NCBI RefSeq assembly: GCF_002954325.1 | Contig: NZ_MQVX01000001.1 | Location: forward strand, 1,851,383-1,915,382 | Reading direction: 5' to 3' | Length of the DNA: 64,000 nt | From: Aureicoccus marinus | Lineage (GTDB): Bacteria > Bacteroidota > Bacteroidia > Flavobacteriales > Flavobacteriaceae | Shown: in pieces, positions 14,931 through 26,300 of the stretch | Position numbering within the stretch: the stretch's first letter is position 1 | Layout: every line of letters starts with the position of its first letter | Made by a program: the position numbers and the translations under genes | The notes under the pieces: generated by a model | Told to the model about the DNA's origin: nothing | Database searches by the model: none | The model's input: only the letters and a program-made list of their open reading frames with translations

Positions 14931-17000
14931 CTACAAATCATAAGTCAACTTAAATCCACCAAAGAAATTCCGTCCGTTACCTGGATAGAAGAAACGCGGA
15001 GCATTGCCTCCAAAACCCACGGCATTGACCAAAACAGACTGAGCATAATTCACATTAAAGAGGTTGTTGACCCCAAAATGCATTCCTAGGTTCAATCGCG
15101 CTGACAATTCGGTAGAATAGCGACTGGTCAAGCCCATTACCTGGAAAGACTCGCTAAACAAGGTATTGCCATCATTGAGCGGCATCTCATCGACGTACTG
15201 GTGATTGATGGCCAAACTCCAGTTGTTTTGGTAAGCCAACAGTAAACCCGAATTCACCCGATGAACCGGAACTCCTGCCAAGGCATTCCCAGAAAAATCC
15301 TGTTCCTCATCAATAAAGGTCTCAAAACGGTGACGGTTGTAGGTATACCCCAAATGCGGGACCATTAGCCAACCTCCTCCCAGGACAATGCGGTAGCGCA
15401 AATCTAACTCCACCCCCTGATGACGGGAACTCCCCGCATTTTGTCCTATAAACTGATCCTCGCTAAAACGTTCGGCAACCAATAAATCATTGATATTCAT
15501 CTGATATACCGCCACTGAAACAGCCAAGCGTTTGTCAAAAAGTCGACCGCGGTATGCCAATTCGTAATTCACTCCCTTTTCTTGTTCTATCTCCGGATTT
15601 AGAGCGCCATCCGGTGTCAAGGCCTCTTCCAGTCCAGGATTAGAGAATCCACGACTGATGTTCCCATACAGACTTCCATGGGTTAGTTGGTACTCCAGGC
15701 CCAAGCTGGGCAACAAAATAGGATCAAATGCCCGTTCAGCGGAGGTATTGTCTTCGCCAGAATTAAAGAGGTCTCTAAAGTCAAATCGGGTGTCGTTTAG
15801 ACTTACGCCCAACTGCATCTGAAAATTAGAAGCCAAAGGCACCCGCCATACCCCAAACAGATTCAATTGAGAACGAAACTCTCGGTTATCACTTAACTGC
15901 CTTCCTTGCAAACTACCATTTCCTTCGTTATCCCTGAACAGATTAGCGTAAGTCTGCCAATTGTATTCGTCCCGATACAATTCCGCACCAAAATGCAACT
16001 CGGTCTTCCCAACTTGCCCGGTGGTTACAGACCGAAACCCAAATCCCTGAGTGTACTCATCCAGAATATTAAAGGGTCTGGGTTCGTAGTGATCCAGGTA
16101 AGTATAAAAAATACTCAGCTGACTCTCCCATCGGGAAGTAAAAGAGTGGGTATAGGAAGTTCCGACAAGGGTGTATTGGTTGTCTTCATATCCCCTTGCC
16201 GACAACCAATTGGCCGCCGCTTGCCGAGGATTTTCCCTAAAATTAGTGGCGTTCAAAGTACTCGGAATTCCAGCTTGGTAGTCAATATAATTCACCAAGA
16301 AACCGAGCTTGCCTTTTTCACCTGTCTTGACCCCGCCATTCACCAATAAGCCATCCCGCTCAAATTGATTATTCTGCCGAAATCCATCGGTGCGTAAATG
16401 ATTGTAACTAACATTTAAATGGTACTTGGGCGTTGAATGTCGAAAAGCCAAATTATTCTTGACAAGGTCAAAAGAACCCAGAGTAAAAACATTCTTCAGT
16501 AAGGTGCGTCCTACCTCCGGCGGGCGCGTATTCAATACAATTGCTCCTCCTAAATTACTCCCCAAACTACTCCCCTTAGGACCTTTAACCACTTCGATTC
16601 GCCCCATATTTTCAAAATCAAAAGCCTCAATGGTCGACACCCCTGCTCCGTTGGTGACTGGAATCCCATTAAAGTAAAGACGAAGCTTATCAGTGCCGAA
16701 GGGCGTTCTGGCACCAACCCCTCGAATGGTGATCCGATTGGTATTCAAAGCCCCCGATAAAGTATAGAGACCCGTGATTTGATTGAGTCCACCTGCAAAA
16801 TCCAGAGGACTGTACTGCTCTAAATCTGCAATACTAAGCTCATCAGAAGGGGTTATTCCAATAGCTAAATCATCCACATAGGATTGCAGTAGAATAACCT
16901 CTTCTAAAAAAGTTATACTGTCCTTTTCTTCTTGAGACCAAAGCGTATTGGTTTGCAGAAACAGTAGCCCAAAAAGGGTGAGTAAACCGATCTTTTTCAT
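14931..17000 (-). CDS. TonB-dependent outer-membrane receptor
   Basis: 689 residues from the ATG at 17000 (signal peptide ending LWSQ); a longer in-frame start at 17063 would misplace the signal. The plug domain (about 50-170) contains the IEVVKGPKGSSLGSNLGGAI segment and the barrel shows repeated Tyr/Trp-rich strands, ending in a C-terminal aromatic strand GGFKLTYDL. It takes up a siderophore, metal chelate or vitamin with TonB energy. There is no SusD partner and no CarboxypepD_reg N-terminal extension, which argues for a metal or siderophore substrate rather than a glycan. Confidence 0.9.
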   Translation of the reverse strand: MKKIGLLTLFGLLFLQTNTLWSQEEKDSITFLEEVILLQSYVDDLAIGITPSDELSIADLEQYSPLDFAGGLNQITGLYTLSGALNTNRITIRGVGARTPFGTDKLRLYFNGIPVTNGAGVSTIEAFDFENMGRIEVVKGPKGSSLGSNLGGAIVLNTRPPEVGRTLLKNVFTLGSFDLVKNNLAFRHSTPKYHLNVSYNHLRTDGFRQNNQFERDGLLVNGGVKTGEKGKLGFLVNYIDYQAGIPSTLNATNFRENPRQAAANWLSARGYEDNQYTLVGTSYTHSFTSRWESQLSIFYTYLDHYEPRPFNILDEYTQGFGFRSVTTGQVGKTELHFGAELYRDEYNWQTYANLFRDNEGNGSLQGRQLSDNREFRSQLNLFGVWRVPLASNFQMQLGVSLNDTRFDFRDLFNSGEDNTSAERAFDPILLPSLGLEYQLTHGSLYGNISRGFSNPGLEEALTPDGALNPEIEQEKGVNYELAYRGRLFDKRLAVSVAVYQMNINDLLVAERFSEDQFIGQNAGSSRHQGVELDLRYRIVLGGGWLMVPHLGYTYNRHRFETFIDEEQDFSGNALAGVPVHRVNSGLLLAYQNNWSLAINHQYVDEMPLNDGNTLFSESFQVMGLTSRYSTELSARLNLGMHFGVNNLFNVNYAQSVLVNAVGFGGNAPRFFYPGNGRNFFGGFKLTYDL

Positions 17001-17100
17001 CCAACAATTTAAGACTGCAAGATACGCTTTTGCAAAAGGAGATCGGGAATGTGACTTTTTCAAAAAGAAGGTTTCTCATAGTTACAAAGCCTGGAAATCT

Positions 17101-17361
17101 ATGATTACCTATCTCGATCAAAACAATAAAACCATCAGTATAAACCCCGATCTGGTCTGCTACTTAGAAAGACACAAGTCCGGGGCCGCCGTTCTTTATT
17201 TCAGCAAAGATTTTCACCTCCATGTTCCTCCTGAAGTCGCCCAACATATTGGCAGTTACCTCGAAACCAAGAAGAACGCCTACCACCTCTGGGCAAAACA
17301 TCAGATTACCCCCGAATTTGGGTTACCTACAAAAGATACAAGTAAGAATATACAGAGCTAG
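17101..17361 (+). CDS. Hypothetical protein, 86 residues
   Basis: It starts at the ATG 17101, divergently from the TonB receptor. A short beta-rich region (ISINPDLVCYLERHKSGAAV and LYFSKDFHLHVPPEV) is followed by a polar tail. It is weakly reminiscent of a lone LytTR-type DNA-binding fold but too short and divergent to assign. The adjacent, oppositely transcribed receptor hints at a regulatory link, which is only inference. Confidence 0.45.
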   Translation: MITYLDQNNKTISINPDLVCYLERHKSGAAVLYFSKDFHLHVPPEVAQHIGSYLETKKNAYHLWAKHQITPEFGLPTKDTSKNIQS

Positions 17362-17508
17362 CGAGCGGAATACGGCAAAATCCGCAATTTCAAACAAGGG
17401 CTATTTTTCTTTTTTACAAAAAACATCAGGAAGAAGCTTTTTCAGCCCAAATAGAAAAATGGCATTCTATTTGTACTTAATTTCATGTAATCATCAATCA
17501 TAACAAAC

Positions 17509-17988
17509 ATGACAACCTCAACCTTTTTTCGTTATTCCATCAATTCTCTTCGGAAGATGGTTCGACTTCGATCTGTATCTCAACAGCTGTCTAAAACCGA
17601 AAACCAGACGGTGACAGATTTATTTGAATTAGCCGCCGAACCTCAGTTTGAAATCAAGAAAGACAAAGAATTTGATCAGCTCATGGAAGTCTCTGAAAGT
17701 GACCCCAAAGTACGCGACCTCATCAAGCGCTACGGAGCAGACCGAAAAATCATGCGCAAAATGTACGATCAACTCGTGCTACATGGTGCAGGTCGTTTTG
17801 CCCGAGGATACTGGGTAGCGGCTGCGAGTTTGGCTTTCCCAGAAACACTGGACGCCCTTTTTCGCCATTTTAATGGTGATATATTCCTTCTTCGAGGACA
17901 TTCTGAGCACAATTCAGGATTAAAAGTAGCTTACCGTATGTTTACCTATTTTAGCGATCAAGAAAGCAGCGCCATAGAAGACATCTAG
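17509..17988 (+). CDS. Hypothetical protein, 159 residues
   Basis: A soluble, largely helical protein with a basic N-terminus and a conserved-looking region LHGAGRFARGYWVAAASLAFP. No signal peptide or known motif. It overlaps the end of the convergent hydrolase gene by 4 nt. ATG start at 17509. Function not recognised. Confidence 0.55.
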   Translation: MTTSTFFRYSINSLRKMVRLRSVSQQLSKTENQTVTDLFELAAEPQFEIKKDKEFDQLMEVSESDPKVRDLIKRYGADRKIMRKMYDQLVLHGAGRFARGYWVAAASLAFPETLDALFRHFNGDIFLLRGHSEHNSGLKVAYRMFTYFSDQESSAIEDI

Positions 17989-19022
17989 TTCACCGCTTCC
18001 GCCATTTCTGCCTCCTGCTCTGCGGCCTGAAGACCTAATACCTGCTCAAAGAATGCCACTGTAGCAGCCCGTACTTTGTCGACAGATCCGGAAGTGAGCG
18101 GAGAACCGATTACATGATCCCCAGCCTCAGGAAAGGCTACTTTTCTTTTATTATCATCAGGAGTAGCGAGTTCATCAAACATACTGAGCATGGCCGGCAC
18201 AGAAACGACCATATCCTGTTCTTCTTCATTCTTGAAGTAATACCCCATAAAAACGGGTTGCTCAATCTCCTTAAAGGTTGCCGGCAGCATGGTCGCTTCT
18301 ACCAGAATCTGCAGGTGCGTAAGGGCTTCCAGACGGTACTTCGTGGTCCAATATTTCTGTCGTTCCTCACTCGCCTCAAAGGTGTGGTAATTGCTTCCCT
18401 TGACAAAACGAGCCATTTCTAAGCCCCAGGGTTTTGCTAATAGCGTCGCATTCCCATCGTAAATCGCAACGTTAGGGGAATACAGAATTAAGGCGTGCAA
18501 ATCCGGGTTACCCGCGGCCAAATGGAGGGCCAAAGTTCCTCCGGTGGAAGTACTCATCACGATTACTTTTTCTCCCAATTGCTTAGCCACACCAATGGCC
18601 TCCTTTGCAGAATCCAGCAATTGATCTGCAGTTAAGTTCAGCATGGGTTCTTCTTCTTCCAGTCCATGACCTGCAAGGCGTGGTAAATAAAGATTCGCAC
18701 CGTAGCGCTCTGCCATTTCGCGGTGAAGAGGCGCACCTTCTTCCGCGCTGGCAGACCATCCGTGCAAATAGACAATACTGTATTCGGTTTTTGTCGGGAT
18801 GCTGTCGTACCAAAGGATACGCGCTTCGTTCCCCGGTTTAATATTCGAAATGGATTGTTCCTGTACGGCGACTTCTTTTTCTAATTCAACCAGGTCGGCC
18901 GTCATGACAGGAATCTCCGTATCGAGCGATGGGGTGTCCACCCTGGGACCCAAAAGGTAAGCGGCCACGAGAATGATGACCAAAGCCAGGATTCCCCGGA
19001 ATATTTTGGTGAGAAAATTCAT
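17985..19022 (-). CDS. Alpha/beta hydrolase (carboxylesterase/lysophospholipase-like)
   Basis: 345 residues with an N-terminal membrane anchor (about 8-24). The core has VYLHGWSAS (oxyanion region), a nucleophile elbow MSTSTGG in which Ser replaces the first Gly of G-x-S-x-G, and GDHVIGSP for the catalytic His. It resembles carboxylesterases and monoacylglycerol lipases that act on short or medium acyl esters. Likely periplasmic and membrane-tethered. Confidence 0.75.
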   Translation of the reverse strand: MNFLTKIFRGILALVIILVAAYLLGPRVDTPSLDTEIPVMTADLVELEKEVAVQEQSISNIKPGNEARILWYDSIPTKTEYSIVYLHGWSASAEEGAPLHREMAERYGANLYLPRLAGHGLEEEEPMLNLTADQLLDSAKEAIGVAKQLGEKVIVMSTSTGGTLALHLAAGNPDLHALILYSPNVAIYDGNATLLAKPWGLEMARFVKGSNYHTFEASEERQKYWTTKYRLEALTHLQILVEATMLPATFKEIEQPVFMGYYFKNEEEQDMVVSVPAMLSMFDELATPDDNKRKVAFPEAGDHVIGSPLTSGSVDKVRAATVAFFEQVLGLQAAEQEAEMAEAVN

Positions 19023-19168
19023 TGTTGTAGTTTGGTTTTCAGATCAGAATTGGAAGATCTGTTGGTCACCATGAACGAGGGTAAAACAGCCTTCTTCTCT
19101 GAAATGAGTGGTTTTATCGCTAGAAGTAAATATATTAAAACCAATAACTTCCACCTAAGACCTCCGAT

Positions 19169-20412
19169 GTGAAACGTTTTTTAAAGATCGTCGGCCCTGG
19201 ATTGCTTTTTGCGAGCATGGCCATAGGAACTTCTCATTTGGTGCTATCGACTCAGGCCGGTGCACGTTTTGGCGGCTGGATGATACTCCCCATTTTATTG
19301 GCCAATCTGTTGAAGTACCCCTTTTTTGAATTCGGCGTGCGCTATACCCAAGTAACCCAACGCTCCCTGATCGAAGGTTATCAAAAACGTGGCAAGGCCA
19401 TCTTTTGGACCTACGCACTGGTGACTCTTGTGAGCAGTTTTACTATTCTTGCCGCTCTTTATACTGTTACAGGAGGCCTCCTGATCAACCTGATGCCTTC
19501 TTGGCCGCTTGGACTGACAGAAACGGTCCTGGGACTGTTTGGTCTGCTTTCGGTGATCCTACTCATCGGACGTTACAAACTCATGGAAAACGCCCTTAAA
19601 ATAGTTGTCAGCGCTCTTTTTATATCACTCCTTGTCACCACTTTTCTGGTATTGAATAAAGGCGCCATAGCTCCTGTCCAAAATTTTATGCCTGAACCCC
19701 TCTGGAACAAGGGCGGAGTTTTGTTCTTAATTGCCTTGATCGGCTGGATGCCAACAGCAGTCGAGCTTCCGCCTGGGTGAGTATGTGGAACCTCGAAAAG
19801 TTCAAAACTCTGGACCCCCGCCCAAGTTTTAAGGAAACCCTGAATGAATTCAATTTTGGGTACTGGATTACGGCATTTCTAGCTGCCCTCTTTTTACTCA
19901 TTGGCTGGTTTACCCTTTACGGAAGTGGGGTACAACTCAGTCCTTCAGCCGTCGCCTTTGCTGATCAGCTGACCCGTCTCTTTACTGTGCATATGGGCGA
20001 TTGGACCTATCCACTCATTTCCTTCGCCGCTTTTGCGACCATGCTCAGTAGCTGTATGAGTGCTCATGATGCCCTTGGCCGGGTAGCAGTAGATATCAAA
20101 GAAAAAATCACGTCCAAGACCAATCGATCCAAAAAAGAATACCCCTGGGCTATCATTATCCTGGCCGTAATCAATGGTGTAGTGGTTTACGCTTTTCAGG
20201 CGAATATGGGCGACTTGGTCACCCTGGCCACCTTTGTCTCTTTTGTATTCGCCCCGCTTTTGGGTTGGATGAACCTGAAAAATCTCTTTGGTAAAGAATT
20301 CGACTCACAATTCAGTCCATCTAAAACAATGCTGTTCCTGGCCCGGCTGGGAATTTTCTTTCTCAGCTTATTTGCGCTGTACTATGCCGCTCTCTTCTTT
20401 GAGCTGCTCTAA
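19169..20412 (+). pseudogene. NRAMP-family divalent metal transporter, frameshifted
   Basis: Two frames (19169-19780 and 19765-20412) reconstruct an NRAMP protein of about 414 residues. The first holds GPGLLFASMAIGTSHLV and the first six helices; the second starts within the motif WMPTAVE-ASAWVSMW and continues to the end. One base is missing near 19761, where GAGGCTTCC would restore EAS. NRAMP proteins import Mn or Fe. The conserved DPGN of TM1 is replaced by AIGTS, as in the NRAMP-related branches whose metal selectivity is uncertain. A single indel in an otherwise well-kept gene suggests sequencing error or very recent inactivation. Confidence 0.75.
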
Positions 20413-20413
20413 A

Positions 20414-22362
20414 TTATTCGAAGAGTAAATTATCATTCAGCACAACAAAGAGTGTTCGCTGGTTTTGCTTGTGCAGAATCTCAAGGCAAAAAACGCCGTT
20501 CTTGCAATTGTTGGTGATTTTCTGCTCGCCAAACCCAACCGCATAGGGAATATTCGCCGCAGGAACGCCCTGCTGAATAAGATGATTCTTGATCGCGTCT
20601 GCCCGCTGTTGGGTAAACCTAAAATTCGTACTGCTTCCTCCGCGACTATCGGTATAACATTCAATACGAATCTGTGCCTCTGGGAACATCTGCATAAAGG
20701 AGACCACCTCGTCCAGTCGGGAAGAAATCTCCGGAGAGATATTGATTTTCCCTTTCCCGAATTCCAAGGGTTCCAAACCAAGAGCCATCTGCCTTCTTTC
20801 TTTTCGACAAGATCGTCATACAGACTCAGTCCAATATCCAAATTCTGGTTCTGCAAGGTTCTAAGGGCATCCTCATTAAAGGTCTGGCTAAAATAGGAAT
20901 ATCGGCTTTTGCTAGCCTTGAGTGTAATGCTATTCACCCAGGGTACTTCTACGCGGTAAATTCCTTCCTCATCAGCGTAGACCAGTTTCAAAAAATTGCC
21001 CTCCCCATCGTAGAGTTCCACCAGTGCATTCGAAACACCCTCTTTATTCCCATAGGGCTTGAGCACTTGCCCTTTGAGGGCTAGTGTTTTTAGACCCGGC
21101 TTTTTATCTACTCGAAAACCGTACACATCATCTCCCCCTAAACTTTCCTTTCGATTAGAAGCAAAATAACCGAGCAGTCCGTCCCGGTGATTGCGTATCA
21201 CCAAGGCAAAGTCGTCTTGAGCACTATTGATTTGATCCCCCAGATTTACCGGTATACTGAAGCTATTGGCGTCTTCAACATTAGCCCTGTAGATGTCCAT
21301 TCCCCCTCGACCATAGAAGACATCTGAGGCAAAAAAGAGGCTTTCTTCAAAAATGAAAGGAGCGATTTCATTCCCTGGGGAATTGATACGCGGTCCTAAA
21401 TTGATCGGAGCCGACATGATCTGTCCGCTATTGGTATACACGTAGTAGATATCGGTTCCCCCATAGCCCTCGTCTGGGAAGTCCGCTGCAAAATACAAAC
21501 GGCCCGAAAGATCATCGTAATAGGGATAATAAAAAGAGGTACTTAAATCCTTGAGCAGGAAATTGAATTTGCCATCGACCACCTTTTGACCGATGGCCAG
21601 AGCGTTCTTTCCCTTTTCATCAAAAGCCAAATCGCCTCCCTTGGTATTCGAAAGAATGTAGAGAAAACTATTCAGCGCTTTCGCATAAGAGGGGGTTGCT
21701 TTGTGGTAAGAAGATCTCGGTATTTCTTTAAATCGCTTCGGAAAGCTCGCCACTCCATTCTCGTTCAATTCCGACTCATAAATCTCCAGGTAACCCATCC
21801 CTTTGGAATTGGTGCTTTTTCCAGCGCCTGGTCGGGCACTCGAAAAGAGCAGTTTGTTCTGGTAAAAGGTCGGTGCAAAGTCGTCCTGTGTGCTGTTGAT
21901 CCCCGGATTAAAAATCTCGTAGTTCAAATCCGCATCAGCCGGAGAACTCAAAAGCTGCAAATTGAAATCCGCATTCTCCAACAGTTCTTTGGGTAAAGAA
22001 GGGCTAAAGTCTTGCAGGTACTTTCCAAAGTCTTCCTTGCGCGAGGACTTGGCCAGACTCTGCATCATAAAATTGAAGTGGTAGCCATTCATTTGACGTG
22101 GACTCAAGGTGTCTTTATCGTAAAAAGCCACATAGGTATCAGCCGCCTGCTGGTATTGCCCCGTTTTGATGTAGCATTCTGCCATATTCAACTGCTGCGC
22201 AGATGTGAGTTGCCCACTGCGTTCCAACTGCTCATACAGCTGCCCCGCTTTGATGTAATTGTAGGCAAAGAAGTATTCATCTGCCGAGTATTTATCCTTG
22301 CGTTGTCCCCATACCAGGGCAACTCCAAAAAAAGCCAGCAAGAATGTTAATCTAAGGTGCAT
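20414..22362 (-). pseudogene. OmpA-family protein with TPR and PD40 repeats, frameshifted (PorE-like)
   Basis: The main frame from 22362 encodes a signal peptide, TPR-like helices (about 35-110), a PD40/WD40-like propeller with repeated QDDFAPTFY / GNEIAPFIF / QDDFALVI blades, and a CarboxypepD_reg-like domain. The OmpA C-terminal peptidoglycan-binding domain (ECYTDSRGG and RADAIKNHLIQQGV) is in a second frame (20414-20788). One base lost near 20788 links the two. It follows a PorP/SprF gene and a giant T9SS cargo on the same strand, the usual order for a T9SS-associated OmpA anchor. The domain order is intact, so a sequencing indel is plausible. Confidence 0.8.
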
Positions 22363-22379
22363 AGTTCTGGATTTAGGGC

Positions 22380-23357
22380 TTAAAAGAATCGAGGACTGTC
22401 GATTTGTTTTGGCTTGCCTTTGCTTCGCTTGGTGCGGCTGCTCTTGTTGCGTCCTAAGCCTTCACGGCCCAAGTAAAATTTAAAAATAAGTTCGTGTGAA
22501 CCATTGGCAAAAGTGCTCAGGTTATTAATGACGTGATCATAGGAATAACCGGCAAAAACACCATCCGAAATCTGGAATCCTGCAAGCCCACTCACGGCAT
22601 TGTCAAAACGGTAAGAAACCCCTAAGGTAAAGCGTTGATTCACCAGAGCATTGGCCGACAGATTCACATTCGCCGGTACACCTTCCGAAAAGTTCATCAA
22701 GAAGGCGGGCTTGAGCAGTAAATTATCGGAAACGTCAAAGACAAATCCTCCAATAAAGTTGTATTGAAATTGCTCTTGAATGAGAGCAGTAACCTCCTCG
22801 TTATAAAGCTCTCCACTCAGGAAATTGGGCACCGACATCCCTAGATACCAACTCTCGTCATACAAGAAGACTCCGGCACCTACGGTTGGGTAAAAGTTAT
22901 TGGTTTGCAATTGACCAAGCAGAGGTTCTCCTGGGTTCTGAAAGTTTCCTTTGGTAAAGTCCAGATTCAAAAAGGATCCTCCGGCTTCTACCCCAAAGCT
23001 CAGGCGCGTGGTTTCAGAAACATTGATCTGGAAGGCATAGCCCACATCCAAAAAAGTCTGGGAAGCGGGTCCTATTTCATCGTAAATAATATTCACTGAC
23101 ATCCCATTCTTACCATTTGCAAAAGGAACATTGGTTCCCAGGCGCAAGGTTCGGGGAGCCCCTTCAATATCAAGCCACTGAGCGCGGTAGAGCGGGGTGA
23201 TTTCGATATTCTCGACGGAAGCGGAATAGGCGGGGTTAAAACTTCCTATATTATACATATACTGGGTGTACTGGGGTTCCTGCTGAGCAGATACCCACGA
23301 CACTCCTGTTGCCCACAACAGGATAAACACTACTGTACTGATGCGCATGCCTTTCAT
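22380..23357 (-). CDS. PorP/SprF family T9SS outer-membrane protein
   Basis: 325 residues with a signal peptide and an outer-membrane barrel pattern. The N-terminus QQEPQYTQYMYNIGSFNPAY is the hallmark of PorP/SprF proteins, which pair with a specific T9SS substrate carrying a type B C-terminal domain. It lies between the giant cargo gene (stop at 23362) and the OmpA gene, so the three form an operon. The Lys/Arg-rich tail after residue 300 is unusual for a barrel end. Confidence 0.9.
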   Translation of the reverse strand: MKGMRISTVVFILLWATGVSWVSAQQEPQYTQYMYNIGSFNPAYSASVENIEITPLYRAQWLDIEGAPRTLRLGTNVPFANGKNGMSVNIIYDEIGPASQTFLDVGYAFQINVSETTRLSFGVEAGGSFLNLDFTKGNFQNPGEPLLGQLQTNNFYPTVGAGVFLYDESWYLGMSVPNFLSGELYNEEVTALIQEQFQYNFIGGFVFDVSDNLLLKPAFLMNFSEGVPANVNLSANALVNQRFTLGVSYRFDNAVSGLAGFQISDGVFAGYSYDHVINNLSTFANGSHELIFKFYLGREGLGRNKSSRTKRSKGKPKQIDSPRFF

Positions 23358-23361
23358 TCCC

Positions 23362-26300
23362 CTATCTTATAATTTGCAGCCATCCTTTGGTCGGTTCACT
23401 TCCATCTCCCAGATCCAGGATGTAGAAGTAGGTCCCGTTTGGAAGTTCTCCATTGTTCCCTGAGCCATCCCAGCTGTTATCGTAATTCGTCGCTTGGAAA
23501 ACACTGTTGCCGTAGCGATCAAAAATCTCCAAGCTATTCCCAGGGAAATTCTCAATACAATTAATAATCAAGCGGTCGTTTTGTCCATCTCCGTTCGGCG
23601 AGAATTGATTGAACAAGAATCCACAATCTCCAATAGATCGGTTCACCGTAATACTGACAGAGGCCACATTATTCGAGGCCACATCATCCGAAGGGAAGGA
23701 CTCCACAATGCGTACGGTATTCTCAAAAATTCCAGACACATTCAATTGAACTGTAACGGTCAAGGTCACTTCCTCTTCTGGATCCATATCCTCCACCAAC
23801 CAAATACCGGTGGCGTCATTATAGGTTCCTTTGCTAGCCGTATGATTTACATAGGTGAATCCAGTACTTCCTCCAAGCAACTCTTGAACCCGTGCACTCC
23901 CTATGCGATCCATCGTCTCATTCGTCAGCGTAATCGTAAACACAATAGTCTCTCCAACCAAAGCACCTAAGCGGTCCGCAGTTTTTTGAATGGATAAGTC
24001 GATATTGGCCGGGTTACAGTCCGGAGTCAGGTTCGGATCACAAGCATCCAATGGGTTGGTGCCATCCAAGACTTCTTGTCCGTCGTTAATCCCATCACCA
24101 TCGGTATCCGGATCATTCGGATCTGTACCCAAAGAGGTTTCTTCGCTCGTCGTCAAGCCATCGTTATCACAATCGCTATCGGGACGCGCTGTTCCACCGA
24201 TATTATCACAATCATCCAAAGGATCAGTACCGTCTGCTACTTCTTGTCCATCGTCAATACCGTCGTCATCGGTATCAGGATCATTGGGGTCTGTTCCGAT
24301 GTCGGCTTCTTCCTCGTCCGTCAAACCATCATTATCCGGGTCAGCCACACAATTCAAAACTGAAATGGTGACCTGCACTGAAACATCCGTACAAGGGGCT
24401 TGTGCAGTGTTGGTGGTGTACGTAAACACATAATCTCCGGCAGCAAGTCCTTCAAAATCTACCGTATTATCTCCATTGATCACTACAGAACCACCAGAAG
24501 GATCGGTCGTTATGGACCAAACTCCGGGATCAGCAGCTGTCAACGTATCGTCAAGATCAATGACTGTAGGATCGGAACCTCCTGTTGTCGAACAGGCATC
24601 CGCATTGGTGGCAGAACCGGCCGATGGCTCCTGATTAACAACGGCAAGAACCTCTTCTCTTGCAGAGGCACAACCGTTTTCTTCCGCCTCTACATAGTAG
24701 GAAGTAGTCATGTCCAGAATAGGGGTGGTAAAGCTACCTCCAGAAAAGAGTAGGTTACCTCCCGAAGGGGCGTCATACCAATTTAAAGTGGCCCCATCCG
24801 AAGTGGTCGCACTCAGTGTCAAACTAGCCGAACCACAAGATTCCGCACCTGATGTACTCAATATTTCCGGTGTTATGCTGATCGAAAGAGTGACCACCAG
24901 GGTCGGACTGCTACATCCATTCACACCGTCGTAGAAAAAACCGAAATAAGTTCCAGGCGCACTTACATTCGGGTCAATATGAGAAGATTCATCCAGCGGA
25001 TCCGGATTAGCTCCTCCAGGAATCCAACGCAAGACAGCACCTGCTGGGGCAGGGCTACTCACAAAATCATTTAGGTTGACATTCAAATTGTCACAGAAAA
25101 CCGTTGGTTGGCTTGCGTCCAAGGTTGGCGCAACCGTTCCCGCATCACAAGGCGCTGCACAATCGGTAACTGTTACCGTCAAGTCCGTTGAAGAATTCAC
25201 ACAAGGAGCAACCGCACCGGTAGTCGTATAACGGAAAACATAGGTTCCTTCGGCTTGCCCTACGAAGTTGACAATATTGGAACCATTAATAGAAATTCCT
25301 CCCGCGGAAGGATCCGTAATGATCGTCCATACCCCTGCATCTTCCCCATCGATCTGGTCATCCAAATCGATCGCGGTGTTTCCGTTAGCAACGACTGTAC
25401 AAGCCGAAGCATTATTGGCGATACCTGGAGAAGGACTTGTGGTTTGGGTCAGGGTGATCTCAAGAGTCGGGCTGGCACAATCGTTTAATGGATCGAAGAA
25501 GAATCCGTAGTAAGTACCTGTACTGGTAACCACACTACTCGGCAAGTGATTAGCTTCATTGTCCAAGCCTGTATTTTGCGTACTCCACCTCAATTCAGAC
25601 CCTGCCGGAGCAGTCGTCATGGAATAGTCATCCAAGTCTTTGGTAAAGGCATCACAAAAGTTGGTGTTCTGAGCGGGGTCCAGCATAGGAGCATCTGTTC
25701 CCGCTAAACAATCATCGTCGTTCAAGATAGTCACAACGGCGGTATCGTTCGAGAAGGTGACTAAGTTGTTTGTCAACCCAGAAAGTTGCACCGTAAATTG
25801 CTCATCGGCCTCGATCTCGGCGTCATTGAGAATGGTTAAGGTAATATTCTGAGACTGGTTCGCTGCACCTGTGAAGGTAAGCGTCCCAGAACCTACATTG
25901 TAATCCCCGTTGGCGACAGTAGCCGTTCCATCCGCCGTGTCAAAATCGACATCAAAAGCGCCTTGAACCGCACCGGTCAAGGTTACTGGCACATTGACTG
26001 TACCCAAATTTTCACTTACCGAAACATCCCCAATGGCCAAGCTTGCCGTATCGTCGTCTGTAATCGAAATGGTGGCCGGAGAACCAGAGACGCCGACACC
26101 GTTCGTGGGTGTTCCCAAAGTAATGATGAAGTTTTCGGTGGTCTCCACCAGGTTATCTGTTGTAATGGCAATCGGAATAGTTTCGACCTCATTCGCTGTA
26201 CCCGCAAAAGTCAGCGTACCATTGGCAACGGTATAATCCGTACCTGAGCCTATGGCCGTTCCATCGGTTACCGTGTACGCTACCGTAAACCCTCCAGAAA